Positions 1 to 12,025 are shown, counted from the stretch's first letter. The stretch: 64,000 nt of DNA from Isoetes taiwanensis (GCA_021234155.1 JAJEKV010000054.1:248001-312000), one strand, 5' to 3'. Notes: a model not told the origin generated them from the sequence alone. Numbers and translations: made by a program.

Positions 1-159
1 ACCCACTTGAGACTCATCTGATTTTTCTGCAGTATCTTCTGGAATATAGTTTGGAAGAGGATCTTCATCTTCTTCCATCGTGGAGCTGATTGAACTAGAG
101 CCCTCTCCTATGCACCACTCATCGATATCTCCAAAATTTACACCCAAGATATCCAATGA

Positions 160-2364
160 TCATCCCCTCGGGTAGACTGCTCCCCCATAATACATATCTT
201 CATTAAAATTAACATCTCCAATGCGGCATATGATCAGATGATTGGTTTCTAAATGATACAACCTATAGGCCTTTGATTCTAGAGAATATCCAAGATGGAT
301 GCAGCGCACACTCTTCTCCTCCAATTTATGATGCTTTTCAGCAGGGATAAGAGGGTATGCTATACATCCAAAAATTCTCAAATGACCAAGAGAGGGAACC
401 TGACCTGACCACAAGAAATGAGCTGTGCGTCCTTGCAAGGAGGATGTTGGTAATCGATTGCGAAGATATGCTGTGCTGTCATGACTGCTTCACCCCAGAA
501 CTTGTCCGGCATCCCAGCAAATCGTAACATGGATCGGGCACTTCAATCAATGTACGGTTCATACGTTCCGCCACTCCATTCTGCTGTGGTGTGTATGGAG
601 TAGTTCTCTGATGGATAATGCCATGTTCTTGCAAATATGCCAAAAACTGTTTTGAACAGTATTCTCCCCCATTGTCACTTCATACCAACTTAATCTTCTT
701 CCCAGTTTGAGTTTCCATTTGTGCTTGAAACTCCCTAAACATATCCAAAACTTCTGATTTTCTTGCCAACAGTCTAACCGTCACAAATCTGGAGAAATCA
801 TCTATAAAGGTGATCACATATCGCTTATTCCCAATAGACATGGTGCGCATAGGGCCACAAATATCAGAGTGTATGAGCTCCAATACATCTTTTGCTCGCT
901 CACTTTCACCTACTTGGAATGTGCCTCTCTTATGTTTTCCCATCACACATGCCTCACAGTGCTCCATCTCTTCCTCATCACCAATGCTGAAGTCTACTGC
1001 CAGCCTCTCCTTGTGTAGCTTCTTTATTGACTGTACATTCACATGACCCAAACGATTGTGCCAAAGCTGTAATTCATTCATAATCCTTCCTGCATTCAAT
1101 GCCTGATGTGGAATCTTGATTGTGACATCTAATTTGTAGAGCCCATCCTTGCGACTCCCACTGGCGACCTGCACACCTTGTTCATCTGATATAGTGCAAG
1201 TATACTTTGTGAATGTCACCACCAATCCTGTATCAGCTATCTTCCCAATTGATAGTAAAGTTTGAGTCAATCCTGGTACGCATTTCACATCATGGATCTT
1301 CTTGACATCGGTCCCCATCTGCACCATTATACTGCCTTGACCACACACCTTATATGCCCTGTTATCTCTGACATATACTTGTTGTTCAGATTTAGATGCC
1401 TCAAATGTTTCAAATATGTCTCTCACCGGAGTCATGTGCATTGATGCGCCTGAATCCAACCATATATCCATGATCTGATTCATTCTTGGTGATGAACTTA
1501 CCATGAATAATTTATCACCATCTTTATGGTCTCCCTTTCTAAAGTTTCTTGATGGAAATCTGTTCCTATCCACTGATGACAACAGTCTGGTCCTGCAATC
1601 CTTCGCCATATGACCAGCCTTGCCACATCGAAAGCAAGGGGATTTTCTGATCCTATTCTGCATGCTTGCTTCCCCTCTGAAACTGCCAAACAGAGTTGGG
1701 CTTCTATTCCCATTTGACGGAACATCCCTTGTCTGCATTGGTTTCTTTCCAAACCATCTCTTCTTGTCTTTGATCATAAAAGCTGTATTCTTAGCATTTC
1801 CTTCTAATTTCAGATTTCTTTCTTCTTCTATTAACGCTGCAACCAAACTGTCCATTGACTGATTTGGGATGTTTGTCAATGCTGTAACAACAGATCTGAA
1901 ATCTGAAGCCAATCCCTTCAATAGCACTGCCATTTGATCTTCTGTTGAGACCTTTACATTCACTCTTGCTAATTGTATGACAAGAGCACGCAACCGACTC
2001 AGAAATTCTAGAATAGATTCCCCTGAGGTCATGTGGAGATCAAAAAATTGCTGCTTCAAGACAATTCACATGTCTTTCCAGTCCCTCCAAATGTCTTCTC
2101 CAGTATCTTCAAGTCTACAAGATGAATATACTCTTCCCCAAGGGCTAACCCTATTGTGGTGACTGCTTTCCTGTCCCTTTGATCCCATTCTATGGCTTTT
2201 GCTGCCTCTGCTGGCTTGACCTCTGTGCCATCTACAGCTGTCCATGTTGCTTCTCTCATCATGATTAATTGAAGTTTTAGGGACCAGGTATGGTAATTGT
2301 TTCCAGTGAATTTCTCTAGAAATTTCTCAAAGAATTTATCTATTCCCTGAGTTGATCCTGCCAT
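160..2364 (-). pseudogene. Copia gag-protease-integrase polyprotein, frameshifted
   Basis: Gag starts at 2364 (residues MAGSTQGIDKFFEK) and runs to about 2056. It continues in another frame from 2059 to 680 with a UBN2-type gag, a CCHC zinc knuckle (CFRCGKAGHMAKDC), the aspartic protease site (WLDSGASMHM), the GAG-pre-integrase HLGH-type region (LWHNRLGHVN) and the start of the integrase core (HSDICGPM, FIDDFSRF). The rest of the integrase (680-440) and the integrase-reverse transcriptase linker (438-160; FGCIAYP, LGYSLESKAYRLY) are in further frames. Domain order protease-integrase-(reverse transcriptase) is diagnostic for Copia. The frame changes make it a pseudogene. Confidence 0.88.
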
Positions 2365-2606
2365 GCTTTCAGAATCTCAAATTTCGTGTATGAAATTCGT
2401 ACCTCAATAGGTCACTGGTAAATTCTTTGTGGGAACTGGAGGCGTCTGAATACACTCCTCCTCTGCTGTAGGCGAATTTGAATCTGTTCTCTCAGCCTTC
2501 TCTGCTGAAGCCTCTGATTTACCCTGCGTAAAACCCTCTGTATCCTTTCTTCGAAACTGTGGCAGCAGCTGCCCTGTCTATGCCCCATAGCAAAGCTCTG
2601 ATACCA

Positions 2607-2802
2607 TCTTAAGATTATAGAAGTCAGAAGATGGTGGAGAATAGGTAGTCGGCTTTTCTTATTGATTCGATAACACAATACAACAAAAGTAGTTATCTTA
2701 TGCATCGGACAGATGCGACGTTTCCCTAAACAATATGACTCATATATTGCTGACTAGGATGACACCTAATCTAGATTCTTGCTGACTCATTATATTCTAA
2801 CA
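2607..2802 (-). repeat. 5' LTR of the Copia element
   Basis: About 196 bp between the initiator-Met primer-binding site and the TGTTAGAATA start (minus strand). Only one LTR is in the window, so age cannot be estimated and a TSD cannot be checked. Confidence 0.7.
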
Positions 2803-4324
2803 CCTTTATGTGGTTTTCACATGATAAAGACTCTGATATATCATGAATATGCCCGTGATTTAAACTGTGGTTTAAACGCATTCAATCTGGCAAAACGATT
2901 GCGATTAATTTAGGAGATTGAAGAGTGTAAATTGTTTTAGATAAAATGGTGCAAACCGCTTTAGGGTGCGTCCGCAAATAGTATTTGAAAATTCAGACTT
3001 TGTGGAAGGGCATGTAAAAATACTAGCTATTGGACGTATTCGCCCTATTCTATTGTATTGGAGTGCAGAAAGTAGCAGGAGATACCCGACACATTCAGTG
3101 TACAGGTCAAGGTTTAGAAACAATTCAAATCGTGTGGACCTGTGGATATGTGTGGTCGTTATCAAACCTCATATGACTATAAGGTACACCGTGGCTAAGC
3201 GAATAGGCAATAATATACGGCTGGAATTCTGGATATAAATAAAGCATGAAGTTTGTCATTTTCCTAGTTTTCCATGGCTAAAAGTTTTTCCCCACCCTTT
3301 ATAATTTAGCATCTACATGATTAGCCTCTTTTCCCACGATCAGGGAGAGGATTTTGTTAGCCTAATTTGGGCCATGAAGTTTCAAATATCATTCTTCTCT
3401 ATAATTTTGTCAAAATAAATTGGCTTTCCTGCAAGGTAGAACAAGCTCTATTATTTATCATCTTTTCAAGCTTGTAGATGAAAACGGCACCCTGGGGACT
3501 TTGTCTTAGCTTGATCGTCATCCACAATTACATCTGATACGTATTCCAATTGCAATGTGACATTGCATAGCTACAAAAATAAGCTTTTGTGCATTTGAAA
3601 TGGTGAACAGCTCAAGCTTTACTTGTACGTCTGATTTTATCTAAGAGGGAATGAATCCATAGGCGCGTTCAAGCAAGGACAAGCGTCCAGTAAGTATCAT
3701 TTGGTGCTTAGCTGACTAGAAAGATCAAATGGATTGTTCTTAGAATACTACGAGAAGCAATTGTTGAATAATCATGGTAGATGTAGTGAACTAAAGGTTA
3801 TGCTGAAGAGGTTCTTTCTCGTGTACAAGCTTCCAAGCTTGCACCCTCGAAAAGCAATACCACTTCCTGCCAAAATTTATCAAAATTTACAACAGGTTAT
3901 TCTCAACTTGACACTTGCTATAGTTATTGAATGGCACCTTGGAACATCCAACACGATAGCCACGAAATGTTACCATGCCGATAAATTGTCTACAATATCA
4001 TACAGGTTATACAGTTCCCAGTAATCACCAGGGAAGCCGATGGAAAAAAGCGCGGCATCATATTATCATGAACTCCTTTCGCTCTAGGCTTTATCACTTT
4101 CATTCTTCAGCAGCTTTTATTATGTCTATTTAAAAAACCTACCACATACCTAAAAAAAGGCTTCACGAGCAGCAACGTTTCATCCACTTCTCAAATATAA
4201 GCTGCAGTCACATTACATAGCATTAGTAAGCACTGAGATCAGACTGAATGAGAATGTGAAAAAGCATAAATATTAAAGGTGTAAAAATATTCATTTACTA
4301 AGTTACGTGGCAGTGTTATACGAG
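2803..4324. other. Intergenic stretch, no gene recognised
   Basis: AT-rich sequence between the Copia 5' LTR and the stop codon of the kinase gene. The open frames here are short and have no family resemblance. The part nearest 4325 should hold the kinase 3' UTR, as that gene reads leftward. Confidence 0.5.
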
Positions 4325-6775
4325 TCAACAACCTTCCATGAGGCCTCTCAATGTTACAGGACTGTTAAAGGGTGCTGCTGTTTCAGCAGGTATGGCTAAT
4401 GTTTGGACAAGTAGCTCCAGTACAGTTTTCATAGATGGTCTGGCTGAAGACTCACGCTGCACGCACAAACGTGCTATTTCACATAAAGCATACAGCTCTA
4501 AGGGAGTTGCACTCTTTAATGTTGGATCAACTATCTCCATCATTCTATCCCTGTTTTGCAGAAAATGCCCGGCCTGAAAACAGTCAAATTATTTTTTGTT
4601 AGATCTTATGAACCTGCATTAAAGCGCAATATAATTTACTAATAAAATTACCCAATCTACAAGCATGCCGGTTTCTTCACTGAAGGCCAGCTTTCCTGTC
4701 AAGATCTCAAGCAAGAGAACACCAAAAGAGTAAACATCTCCTGCTCGACTATATACTCCTTTGTGGACAACATCTGGATCCACGTAGCCACCAGTTTTTC
4801 GCACTACTGCAAGCTCTGAACTCACTACAACAGGGACTCTCCCCAGGCCTGTCATCTGCAGAAATAATATAATATAATAGGTTAAAGGATGGTAGAAGAA
4901 AACAAGCAGATTTTAGTGACCCAACTCCAACGTATGAGCAACAATTACATCTTTAGCATTTGATATATTCAAACCATTCTATATTACAAACATAGAAACT
5001 CAGAGCTTTGGATTAAAATCTGCATGCTTAGAAACAACCTCGAGTCTGGCTTCTTGGAAAGGATAGTTATGAAATTGCCACAACTTTGATTATTCATGGC
5101 ATGATTATTCATGCCTCGTCCATGCCCACAGCCAGGATTGAATTGTCAAGTTGATTCAAAATGTTTTGACAGCTTGCCACTTCTTGTCTTTGGCATGAAC
5201 CCCACAATAGCCACCTAATGTGTCGAATCCATCATGTGGTCTGGCTTCTTTCAAGTGGAATCTCAACATCATGCACCTTTACGAGTCTTTGCACTCATCA
5301 CTTGCTAACCAGCATGGTATATGAGTATGAACTACCCCCTCCAGCATGTCAGTCCAGTGCATAAGTGTCTAGTTATCCCATATGGACTCTATTACATATG
5401 ATGATGGAGAATGAGGGGTTGTCATGTGAATAAAGCTCAGCTCAGTTTCTAGAATCAATAAACTGCATTAAGCTGATTCTCATGTTTCTAATTGAGGCAA
5501 CATAGTTTAAAGACTAGTAGTTCTTGGAGTAGTCTAGATTTTTCCTAATGTACCATGACCACATGTTAGAGAAACAAGCAATTTTGGTGGATACAACTCC
5601 CTATCTCTCATTATTAGCTGTTTCTGCCTTGTCCTATAGAATTCAAGGCCCCCATGCTTAAACCTGACAGTCCAATTAAATTCATATTCAAAATACTTAG
5701 ATCAGCCAGTCACACAGTGAGAAACAAGAAAGAGGAGATATAAATAAACCTTGGCTGCATTGTCCTCTGTCAATAAAATGTTCCTGGACCGAAAATCGCC
5801 ATGGATAATTGGAGGATTACATGAATGATGCAAGTAAGCCAAGCCATATGCGGCGCCAACTATTATTCGCATCCTCTGCCTCCAGGTTAGATGCTCGTCA
5901 CCTGCAGTGCAAAATCAATAGCATGTTAGTAATATGCTAAAATGGAATGCTCCATGGGATCTTGTTGGCTAAAGAAGCACTTTGCTAAAATAAGAATTAA
6001 GATTTCACGATAAACTGTCAATCATTAATTGTTCTCCATACCGTGTAAGTTTTCGAAAAGAGACCCATTTGGCGCATACTGAAAAATGAGCATTCTGAAG
6101 GAAAAAGACTTCCAGATGAGTATATAAAGTTAGCCATAAACACGACCCTCAAAAATAGACTGGACATAAACATGCCTGTGGGTCTTCTCGTCACAAAATC
6201 CTATCAAGTTACTCAAGTGTTGATGATGAACACGTGACATAAGTTCAACCTGTATTAACATTACTAACAAAAATTTTGACTCAAATGCACCCTTAAGGAC
6301 ACCTACATACCTGAAATCTGAAACTGGCATCCACGTCTGAACTTTCAGCAATGCCTTTCTTTATGCTTTTTATGGCAACCTCAGTTCCATCTCCTAAAAT
6401 TCCCTTGTATACAAGATTAGTCGTGCCTTCTCCTATCAAATTACTGAATCCCTCACTCACCGCTTCAATTTCCTGATACGTGAAACGGAAAACATGACCT
6501 GCAAAGGAATTTAAAACTTGTAAGTGCTCCTCTAAAGGGGTAAGGAACACATTTCAAGGACATTTACCTCTTATAAGCCCCTTTGTGAAGACGGATTTTC
6601 TAGCCTTCTGATGTGTAACAGGAAGCTCCTGTTTGCAAAACCGCTTGCGCAAAATCATAATCAACTGAAGAACTGATACGAGAAATAAGGCAGCTGAAAC
6701 AACTGATGCTGCCCCAATAAGGCCATACATCCAAGTGTCCATCTGCCTTGTCTTAATCTCCGCTGAACTTGTCCT
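4325..6775 (-). CDS. Receptor-like kinase with degenerate active site (probable pseudokinase), 5' end unresolved
   Basis: Minus-strand gene with six well-defined 3' exons: 6498-6311, 6249-6176, 6094-6042, 5901-5750, 4855-4652 and 4573-4325 (stop). A membrane-span exon lies upstream, ending at 6568. All phases close and joins preserve kinase homology. The membrane segment (GLIGAASVVSAALFLVS) is followed by a basic juxtamembrane stretch, then the kinase domain. Visible features are the glycine loop IGEGTTNLVYKG, the beta-3 lysine in VAIK, the alpha-C glutamate in VELMSRVHH, the catalytic loop HGDFRSRN (HRDxKxxN expected), GGYVDPD, SFGVLLLEILTG and the C-lobe arginine in SSARPSM. The DFG magnesium-binding motif reads GLG (AAK/MTGLGR across the 5750/4855 junction), so catalysis is doubtful and a scaffold or signalling-pseudokinase role is inferred. 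Intron 6175-6095 starts with GC. I could not build the ectodomain exons upstream of about 6775 and do not recognise the ligand class. Confidence 0.8.
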
Positions 6776-8093
6776 GGTACCACTGAAAGCTCAAACACTT
6801 TGTATAAACCACTGCACAGACCTTTAATAGGTAACTTCATATCTCTCACAACGACCCATAACTTGTTCTGATGCCAAGATCCAAACAATAAAGCCAGGCT
6901 CCAAAACTTGTCTAAGACTTGGAGAGCGTATTTGGTCCCGCATTACAAAGGGGCCTTTCTTGCTTTGCAACTATGAGCTTTGAAAGCTGAACTCAGCCCA
7001 GCTGACAAATGCAGAAGGCTAATCAATTCCTGTCTGGTATCGACAGAAAACTTCATAGTTCCGTCATTTGGTTTCGGCATTATCCTCCTAATCCTTGCAT
7101 CAATCCTCCATCTTTAGCTGAAGACAGAGAGTTCTAAACTTCGATCCAGCAGATAAAGGGGTGGAGTACCCATGGTTGATAATGTTTCGGTTATCAGCCA
7201 GACAGAATTACTCGATCCAACTGGGATAAGTTGCAAAACCACCTTTTCAATTGCAAGATGTAGTCCCAATGCCCCATGGGCCATCCTCCATCCTACACAT
7301 TCCCTGGGCGGCTGCTCTTGTAAAAGACTTTTTCCCTATTGCTTGAATAAAACCAACCCATAATGGAATTTCCACCTACGAAATCATATATCTTATACTT
7401 CAGCTTGCTTTTTGCCACGCTTGTGGATCGCTTAGAGGTCACTTCAAAATGGTCTCACAATCTTTTCGGAAAGAGGTTTGATATTTGTAAAATTTTGCTT
7501 TCTCATCAATGTTGGTGTAGGCCTAATAAAGTTTTTTTAGCAAATTATTTATCCCAAGCCAACAGGGTTTCATTGTGCTTATTCTTCCCATATGATCTTT
7601 GAGATCAAATTAGTGATGGCGGGAGCAGGAAGACTATGGTGCAACCTAGCGCCTTTAACATCAATACTTCAATACAGCAAGTCCAAGTAGACGATTTCTT
7701 GGTTTCCCCATCTTTCTTGTCCATTTACTTTCAATCTACTCGCCTGCCTTTTCCAACCTTCTTCTAAGGTCATATCAATTCTGCCAGCTTCCATTATCCA
7801 TTTCCTGCTTTTCGGATGATGGACCCACCAGCTTTGGTTTCCCGAGAAGCTTCGTCCACTTTGCTTCCTCAATCAGCCTCCCGCCACTACCTCTGACTTC
7901 ACCAACAGGGAAGATCTCACTTTTGCCCTCTTCTGAAACAGAAGATGTCTCCACCATAATTATCTTCAGCTAATTAGAAGCAAAAATAGTAGACAATCTA
8001 TCACTCGTCTGTTTTGCAACCAGGGAAATTTGGACTGGCATAACTATGTTATCGGAGCAATCTTAGCTTCCCAAGGCTAGCTCTTCAATTCTA
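6776..8093. other. Region upstream of the kinase; decayed coding-like fragments
   Basis: Kinase ectodomain exons or the promoter would be expected here. Minus-strand frames between 6776 and 7360 and at 7669-7957 are open for 60-75 codons but are broken by stops and match no family I recognise. The 7669-7957 block (start MVETSSVSEEG) has coding-like composition and could be the edge of a retroelement. Confidence 0.35.
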
Positions 8094-8360
8094 TCCTAAT
8101 AACGAATGGCTTGAATGGCTCGCCAATCAGAAGCTTGAACATCCTCTTAGCTTGCGACTCACTCAATGTAACGTTTATAACCGACATACCCTTAGCCAAT
8201 AGGCAAAACCTAGAACTAATGCTCGTCCTCATAACGAATGGCTTGAATGGCTCGCCAATCAGAAGCTTGAACATTCTCCATCCTCCTAGCCTGCAACTCA
8301 CTCAATGTAACATTTCTAACCGACATGCCCTTAGCTAGGCAAAATCTAGAACTATGCTCG
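8094..8360. repeat. Tandem duplication of about 132 bp containing the TRIM insertion edge
   Basis: Two adjacent units (about 8094-8225 and 8226-8360) share ATAACGAATGGCTTGAATGG and run through CTCAATGTAAC into ACCGACATACCC or ACCGACATGCCC. Each unit therefore carries flanking DNA, the TSD CTCAA and the first part of a truncated TRIM LTR followed by internal sequence. The duplication must postdate TRIM insertion. Confidence 0.75.
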
Positions 8361-8480
8361 TCCTCGAGTTTCACAAGACCATAGACCACACCATCCCATA
8401 GTATCCAAAACCAAGTCAAGATATTCGGGTCATAGTTGCCCCCACGGAGACTCGAACTCGAGCCCTGCTCTGATACCAAA

Positions 8481-8560
8481 TGTAATGTTCCTTAACCACC
8501 CCGCCCTGGCCAACTCGACAAAACATCAGATATTTATGGGAAATCCATCCAATCCTCTTA
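8481..8560 (-). repeat. TRIM LTR, left portion (split by insertion)
   Basis: Begins TGTAATGTTCC two bases after the primer-binding site and continues at 12927-13005. The two parts together make a 159-bp LTR ending CCATCGTTACA. Confidence 0.85.
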
Positions 8561-8764
8561 TTTTTTTTTTTTTTAAGAGAACGGGGTGTTTTTTATATTT
8601 ATCATAATAAAAAGTACAATGTTTCAAACATATAAAGGATTACTACAGGAGAAGCCTCAACATCTTCATCCTTTATGCGCAGAAACTTATTCTCTGCTCT
8701 GTAAGCTAATATACATGAAGCGCATAGTGATCTCCCATATGGTGACCAGAAAAGACAAGAAGAT

Positions 8765-9606
8765 TGATATGATTTAAGGGTTCTTAGAGGTATTGTCCAC
8801 TTAGAAAGACAAACAAATAGATAGAAACAGGTCAATTCTTAGAGTCTTATATCAACTATAAGCAATAACAAAAGGTACTTGGTTTCCACAACCAAGCTAT
8901 GGAGCATCCAGTTCCACCCAACCGGATCCAGGGATTAAGGCAATTTCCAAGGGAATTACAAGCAGATTGACCACAGCTCCTTCTCTTTTATAGCCTGAGA
9001 TCTTTTGAAATACAGCATGCACACCACTAAAAGGTTTCAGGAGGCATCAACATCTCTGATATCCGGGCTAAGATCCACGTTCAACAATTGAATGGCGCTC
9101 TTCTGCAGAGTTCATCATATCGGATTCACTAAGCTCAGATTTGGGCTGTGATTGTTCAGAATGGTTTGGATTCAGCAGCAGCAGCTTCGGGCTCCCTGCA
9201 GGACGGATTTGGGCCACAATCAAGGTCGGATTTGCTGGCACCGGAATTGATGACCTTCAGCTTGCCGGACTTTGCAGGAGTTGGAAAGAAAGTCTGGAGT
9301 TTTGCTGCTTCTCCCCAACTGGCCGAGATCCCCTGTTATCACCAAATCGGCCCCTTTTGGCCAGCGACAAAGTTGCCACCTGCTTTTTCCCAATCTCCTC
9401 TCGATCCATTCTTTTTCCCTGAAGATAGCTGCATGAAACCTTTTCTGATATTCCCCTTTCGTTCAAATAAGATATTTTCCTTTTCTTTAGCGTTAATGGT
9501 TACTTGTGTTATCTTGCCCATTTTTCTTTACCTCGCAACCATTGATTTCTATATGCCCCATTGCCTTAATCTCTTCGGACCACTCCCCCTAGCATGCTCC
9601 ATATCA
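8765..9606 (-). repeat. 3' LTR of the gag-only element
   Basis: Bounded by TGATATG/CATATCA and nearly identical to 11179-12025. The 5' edge as drawn abuts the TSD AAGAT. Confidence 0.92.
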
Positions 9607-9755
9607 ATTCCATCCCTTCTTAAAGAAGATCGTCCGCAATCTTTCGAATGCACTTGAGATGGGTCCATCCCTTCTCAAGGTGATTGCTCCCGGATCAAGT
9701 TGCATTGAAGGGTTCCCTAGTCCTGCAAACTTAAGAAACAGTTATGGATATCCAC

Positions 9756-9859
9756 GTACTTCCGCAGTACGATATACCCTTGTACCTCCGCGGTACCACG
9801 TGATTGTATCTTCCCTATACAGTATCTCCACGATACCAATCATTGTATCTCCACGATAC
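9756..9859. repeat. Five 15-nt palindrome-ended units inside the gag-only element
   Basis: Units at 9756-9770 (GTACTTCCGCAGTAC), 9782-9796 (GTACCTCCGCGGTAC), 9806-9820 (GTATCTTCCCTATAC), 9822-9836 and 9845-9859 (both GTATCTCCACGATAC). Each is a small inverted repeat around a TCC core. They lie between the end of gag and the polypurine tract. Confidence 0.85.
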
Positions 9860-10029
9860 TGATGTAATTTTGGCAGGCCTATTGCTACAACTACAATTAC
9901 CATTCTTCAAAATTTACATCAAATGCACCATGCGTATATAATAATTTGATTTTTATTCCACACAAAAAAACTCAACATACAAATCAAATCTTGCAAATCT
10001 TACCCTAAAGGTATAAATCTTAACTATGT

Positions 10030-11177
10030 TTACCCCAGAGTTCCCATTTGGAGCCATTTCCGTTCTTTGGCATTAGCCTTTACTCGTTCCTCATCTTTGA
10101 AGCTTACACCTTTCTTCCGCTCATCGGCAGCTTTAGAGGTCTCAGGTATATCCTCCAGCTTGGGACCTTCAATAGCATGCATATGTACACCCCTTTGAAG
10201 TTTAGGTGTCTCAACCTTTGTGATCCCCCCTTCTCCAAACGGACAATCCCTTAGGTAATGCTTTCCTCCGCATCTATAACAACCTCCCTTTGGTTCCCTA
10301 GTTTCCTTCCTCGTTCTACCTTGACTTCCCTCTTCCCGCTTCTTCTCAGAACCATTACCGTTGCCGTTGTTTTTCCTCTTCTTGAAGCTTCTGGAAGATT
10401 CCTTACTTCCATTCTTCTCTTTGCTACTCTTTTTATCCTCTTGATCATCTGAAGTGTCTTCATCCCAGAAATCAAATTTCCTAGTTTTGGGATCTATTTT
10501 CCGTTCCACTGCAGATGCTAGTTTTATGGCTTCATTTAAATCTTTGGGGTGAAATATCTCCATCTCCGCATAGATATCATCCCTACATCCGCTAACATAT
10601 TTTCTCAGAAGCTCTTTCCCATCTAGATTCCTTATTAGTGCTGCTAAGTGAGTAAATTTGGAAGTATAGAACTGAATACTCTCTGTTTCCCCCTGCTTCA
10701 GACGATCCCTTTCCCAATCAGTGGTCTTGGGATCACATTCTCGTCTGCCTTGCCACCATGCTTGGGCTTGATCTTTTAGATAGGTATCCATGGCTTGCAG
10801 TCTTTCCACATCTGTTGCCTGCACACGTTCAAAGAACTTTTCCCACTGACTGATGAACTAACAACCTTGACATGCTTTGTCTTTCCCCCTTTGAAAGTCG
10901 GCATGCCTACTTTCTCTAACCATTTTCTCAGCTTAGGTGGCGGTGGCGGAGTTACTGGTGGAGGACCATTAGGCAGAGGAGGTGGTTGCGAATGTTGCAA
11001 ATAAATATCTGGAAGGAAGCGATACAGAATAGACAGCAATTCCACTTGCCTGGCATACTCTTGCTGACTGCTAGGCATAGGCAAAGCTAACTGGGATGCA
11101 ATGTAGCTGGCATTGGACAAGGCTTGCTGGTATTGTGCTTCAGTAACATTGAAGCGTTGGGCTCGCTCTGATACCAC
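10030..11177 (-). CDS. Gag polyprotein of the gag-only LTR element
   Basis: Two overlapping minus-strand frames, 11177-10776 and 10824-10030, cover one gag with a single frame change near 10,800. The N-terminal part has a proline-rich patch (PPPLPNGPPP). A retrotransposon-gag capsid region follows (QAQAWWQGR, FTHLAALIRNLDG, YVSGCRDDIYAE), then a lysine/serine-rich basic linker and one zinc knuckle CYRCGGKHYLRDC (spacing C-x2-C-x3-H-x4-C, seen in many plant Gypsy gags). Gag packages the element RNA into cytoplasmic particles. The WWQG region places it nearer Ty3/Gypsy than Copia. Function is doubtful because of the frame change. Confidence 0.8.
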
Positions 11178-11178
11178 T

Positions 11179-12025
11179 TGATATGATTTAAGGGTTCTTA
11201 GAGGTATTGTCCACTTAGAAAGACAAACAAATAGATAGAAACAGAAGAATCAATTCTTAGAGTCTTATATCAACTATAAGCAATAACAAAAGGTACTTGG
11301 TTTCCACAACCAAGCTATGGAGCATCCAGTTTCCACCCAACCGGATCCAGGGATTAAGGCAATTTCCAAGGGAATTACAAGCAGATTGACCACAACTCCT
11401 TCTCTTTTATAGCCTGAGATCTTTTAAAATACAGCATGCACACCACTAAAAGGCTTCAGGAGGCAGCAACATCTTTGATATCCGGGCTAAGATCCACGTT
11501 CAACAATTGAATGGCGCTCTTCTGCAGAGTTCATCAGATCAGATTCACTAAGCTCGGATTTGGGCTATGATTGTTCAGAGTGGTTTGGATTCAGCAGCAG
11601 CAGCTTCTGACTCCCTGCAGGACAGATTTGGGCCACAATCAAGGTCGGATTTGCTGGCACCGGAATTGATGACCTTCAGCTTGCCGGACTTTGCAGGAGT
11701 CGAAAAGAAAGTCTGGAGTTTTGCTGCTTCTCCCCAACTGGCCGAGATCCCCTGTTATCACCAAATTGGCCCCTTTTGGCCAGCGGAAAAGTTGCCACCT
11801 GCTTTTTCCCAATCTCCTCTCGATCCATTTTTTTTCCCTGAAGATAGCTGCATGAAACCTTTTCTGATATTCCCCTTTCGTTCAAATAAGATATTTCCCT
11901 TTTCTTTAGCGTTAATGGTTTCTTGTGTTATCTTGCCCCTTTTTCTTTACCTTGCAACCATTGATTTCTATATGCCCCATTGCCTTAATCTCTTCAGACC
12001 ACTCCCCCTAGCATGCTCCATATCA
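11179..12025 (-). repeat. 5' LTR of the gag-only element
   Basis: Bounded by TGATATG/CATATCA, with the primer-binding site immediately inside and the TSD AAGAT immediately outside. Confidence 0.92.

Larger units (their letters stand above)
1..2802 (-). mobile_element. Ty1/Copia LTR retrotransposon, 5' part (runs off window start)
   Basis: The element is read on the minus strand from a 5' LTR (about 2607-2802) through gag, protease and integrase; its reverse transcriptase and 3' LTR lie outside the window. The minus-strand LTR begins TGTTAGAATA, a common plant Copia LTR start. The primer-binding site complementary to initiator tRNA-Met (plus-strand GCTCTGATACCA, 2595-2606) abuts it. The coding region is broken into several frames, so the copy looks inactive. 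The inner LTR end lacks a clean CA, so the boundary at 2607 is set by the primer-binding site. Confidence 0.9.
8765..12025 (-). mobile_element. Gag-only (non-autonomous) LTR retrotransposon
   Basis: A 3.26-kb element with two 842-847 bp LTRs (8765-9606 and 11179-12025) starting TGATATG and ending CATATCA. It is flanked by the TSD AAGAT (8760-8764 and 12026-12030). The primer-binding site for initiator tRNA-Met is at 11165-11176, two bases from the 5' LTR. The internal region is only 1.57 kb and carries gag but no protease, reverse transcriptase or integrase, so it depends on a helper. The LTRs differ by few substitutions and a small indel, indicating fairly recent insertion. Confidence 0.93.

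Noticed and set aside
9148-9657. The 169- and 190-codon plus-strand frames at 9148-9657 and 11567-12139 as genes
   Set aside because: They are the same sequence in the two LTRs of the gag-only element, read antisense to the element, and have no protein-family features.
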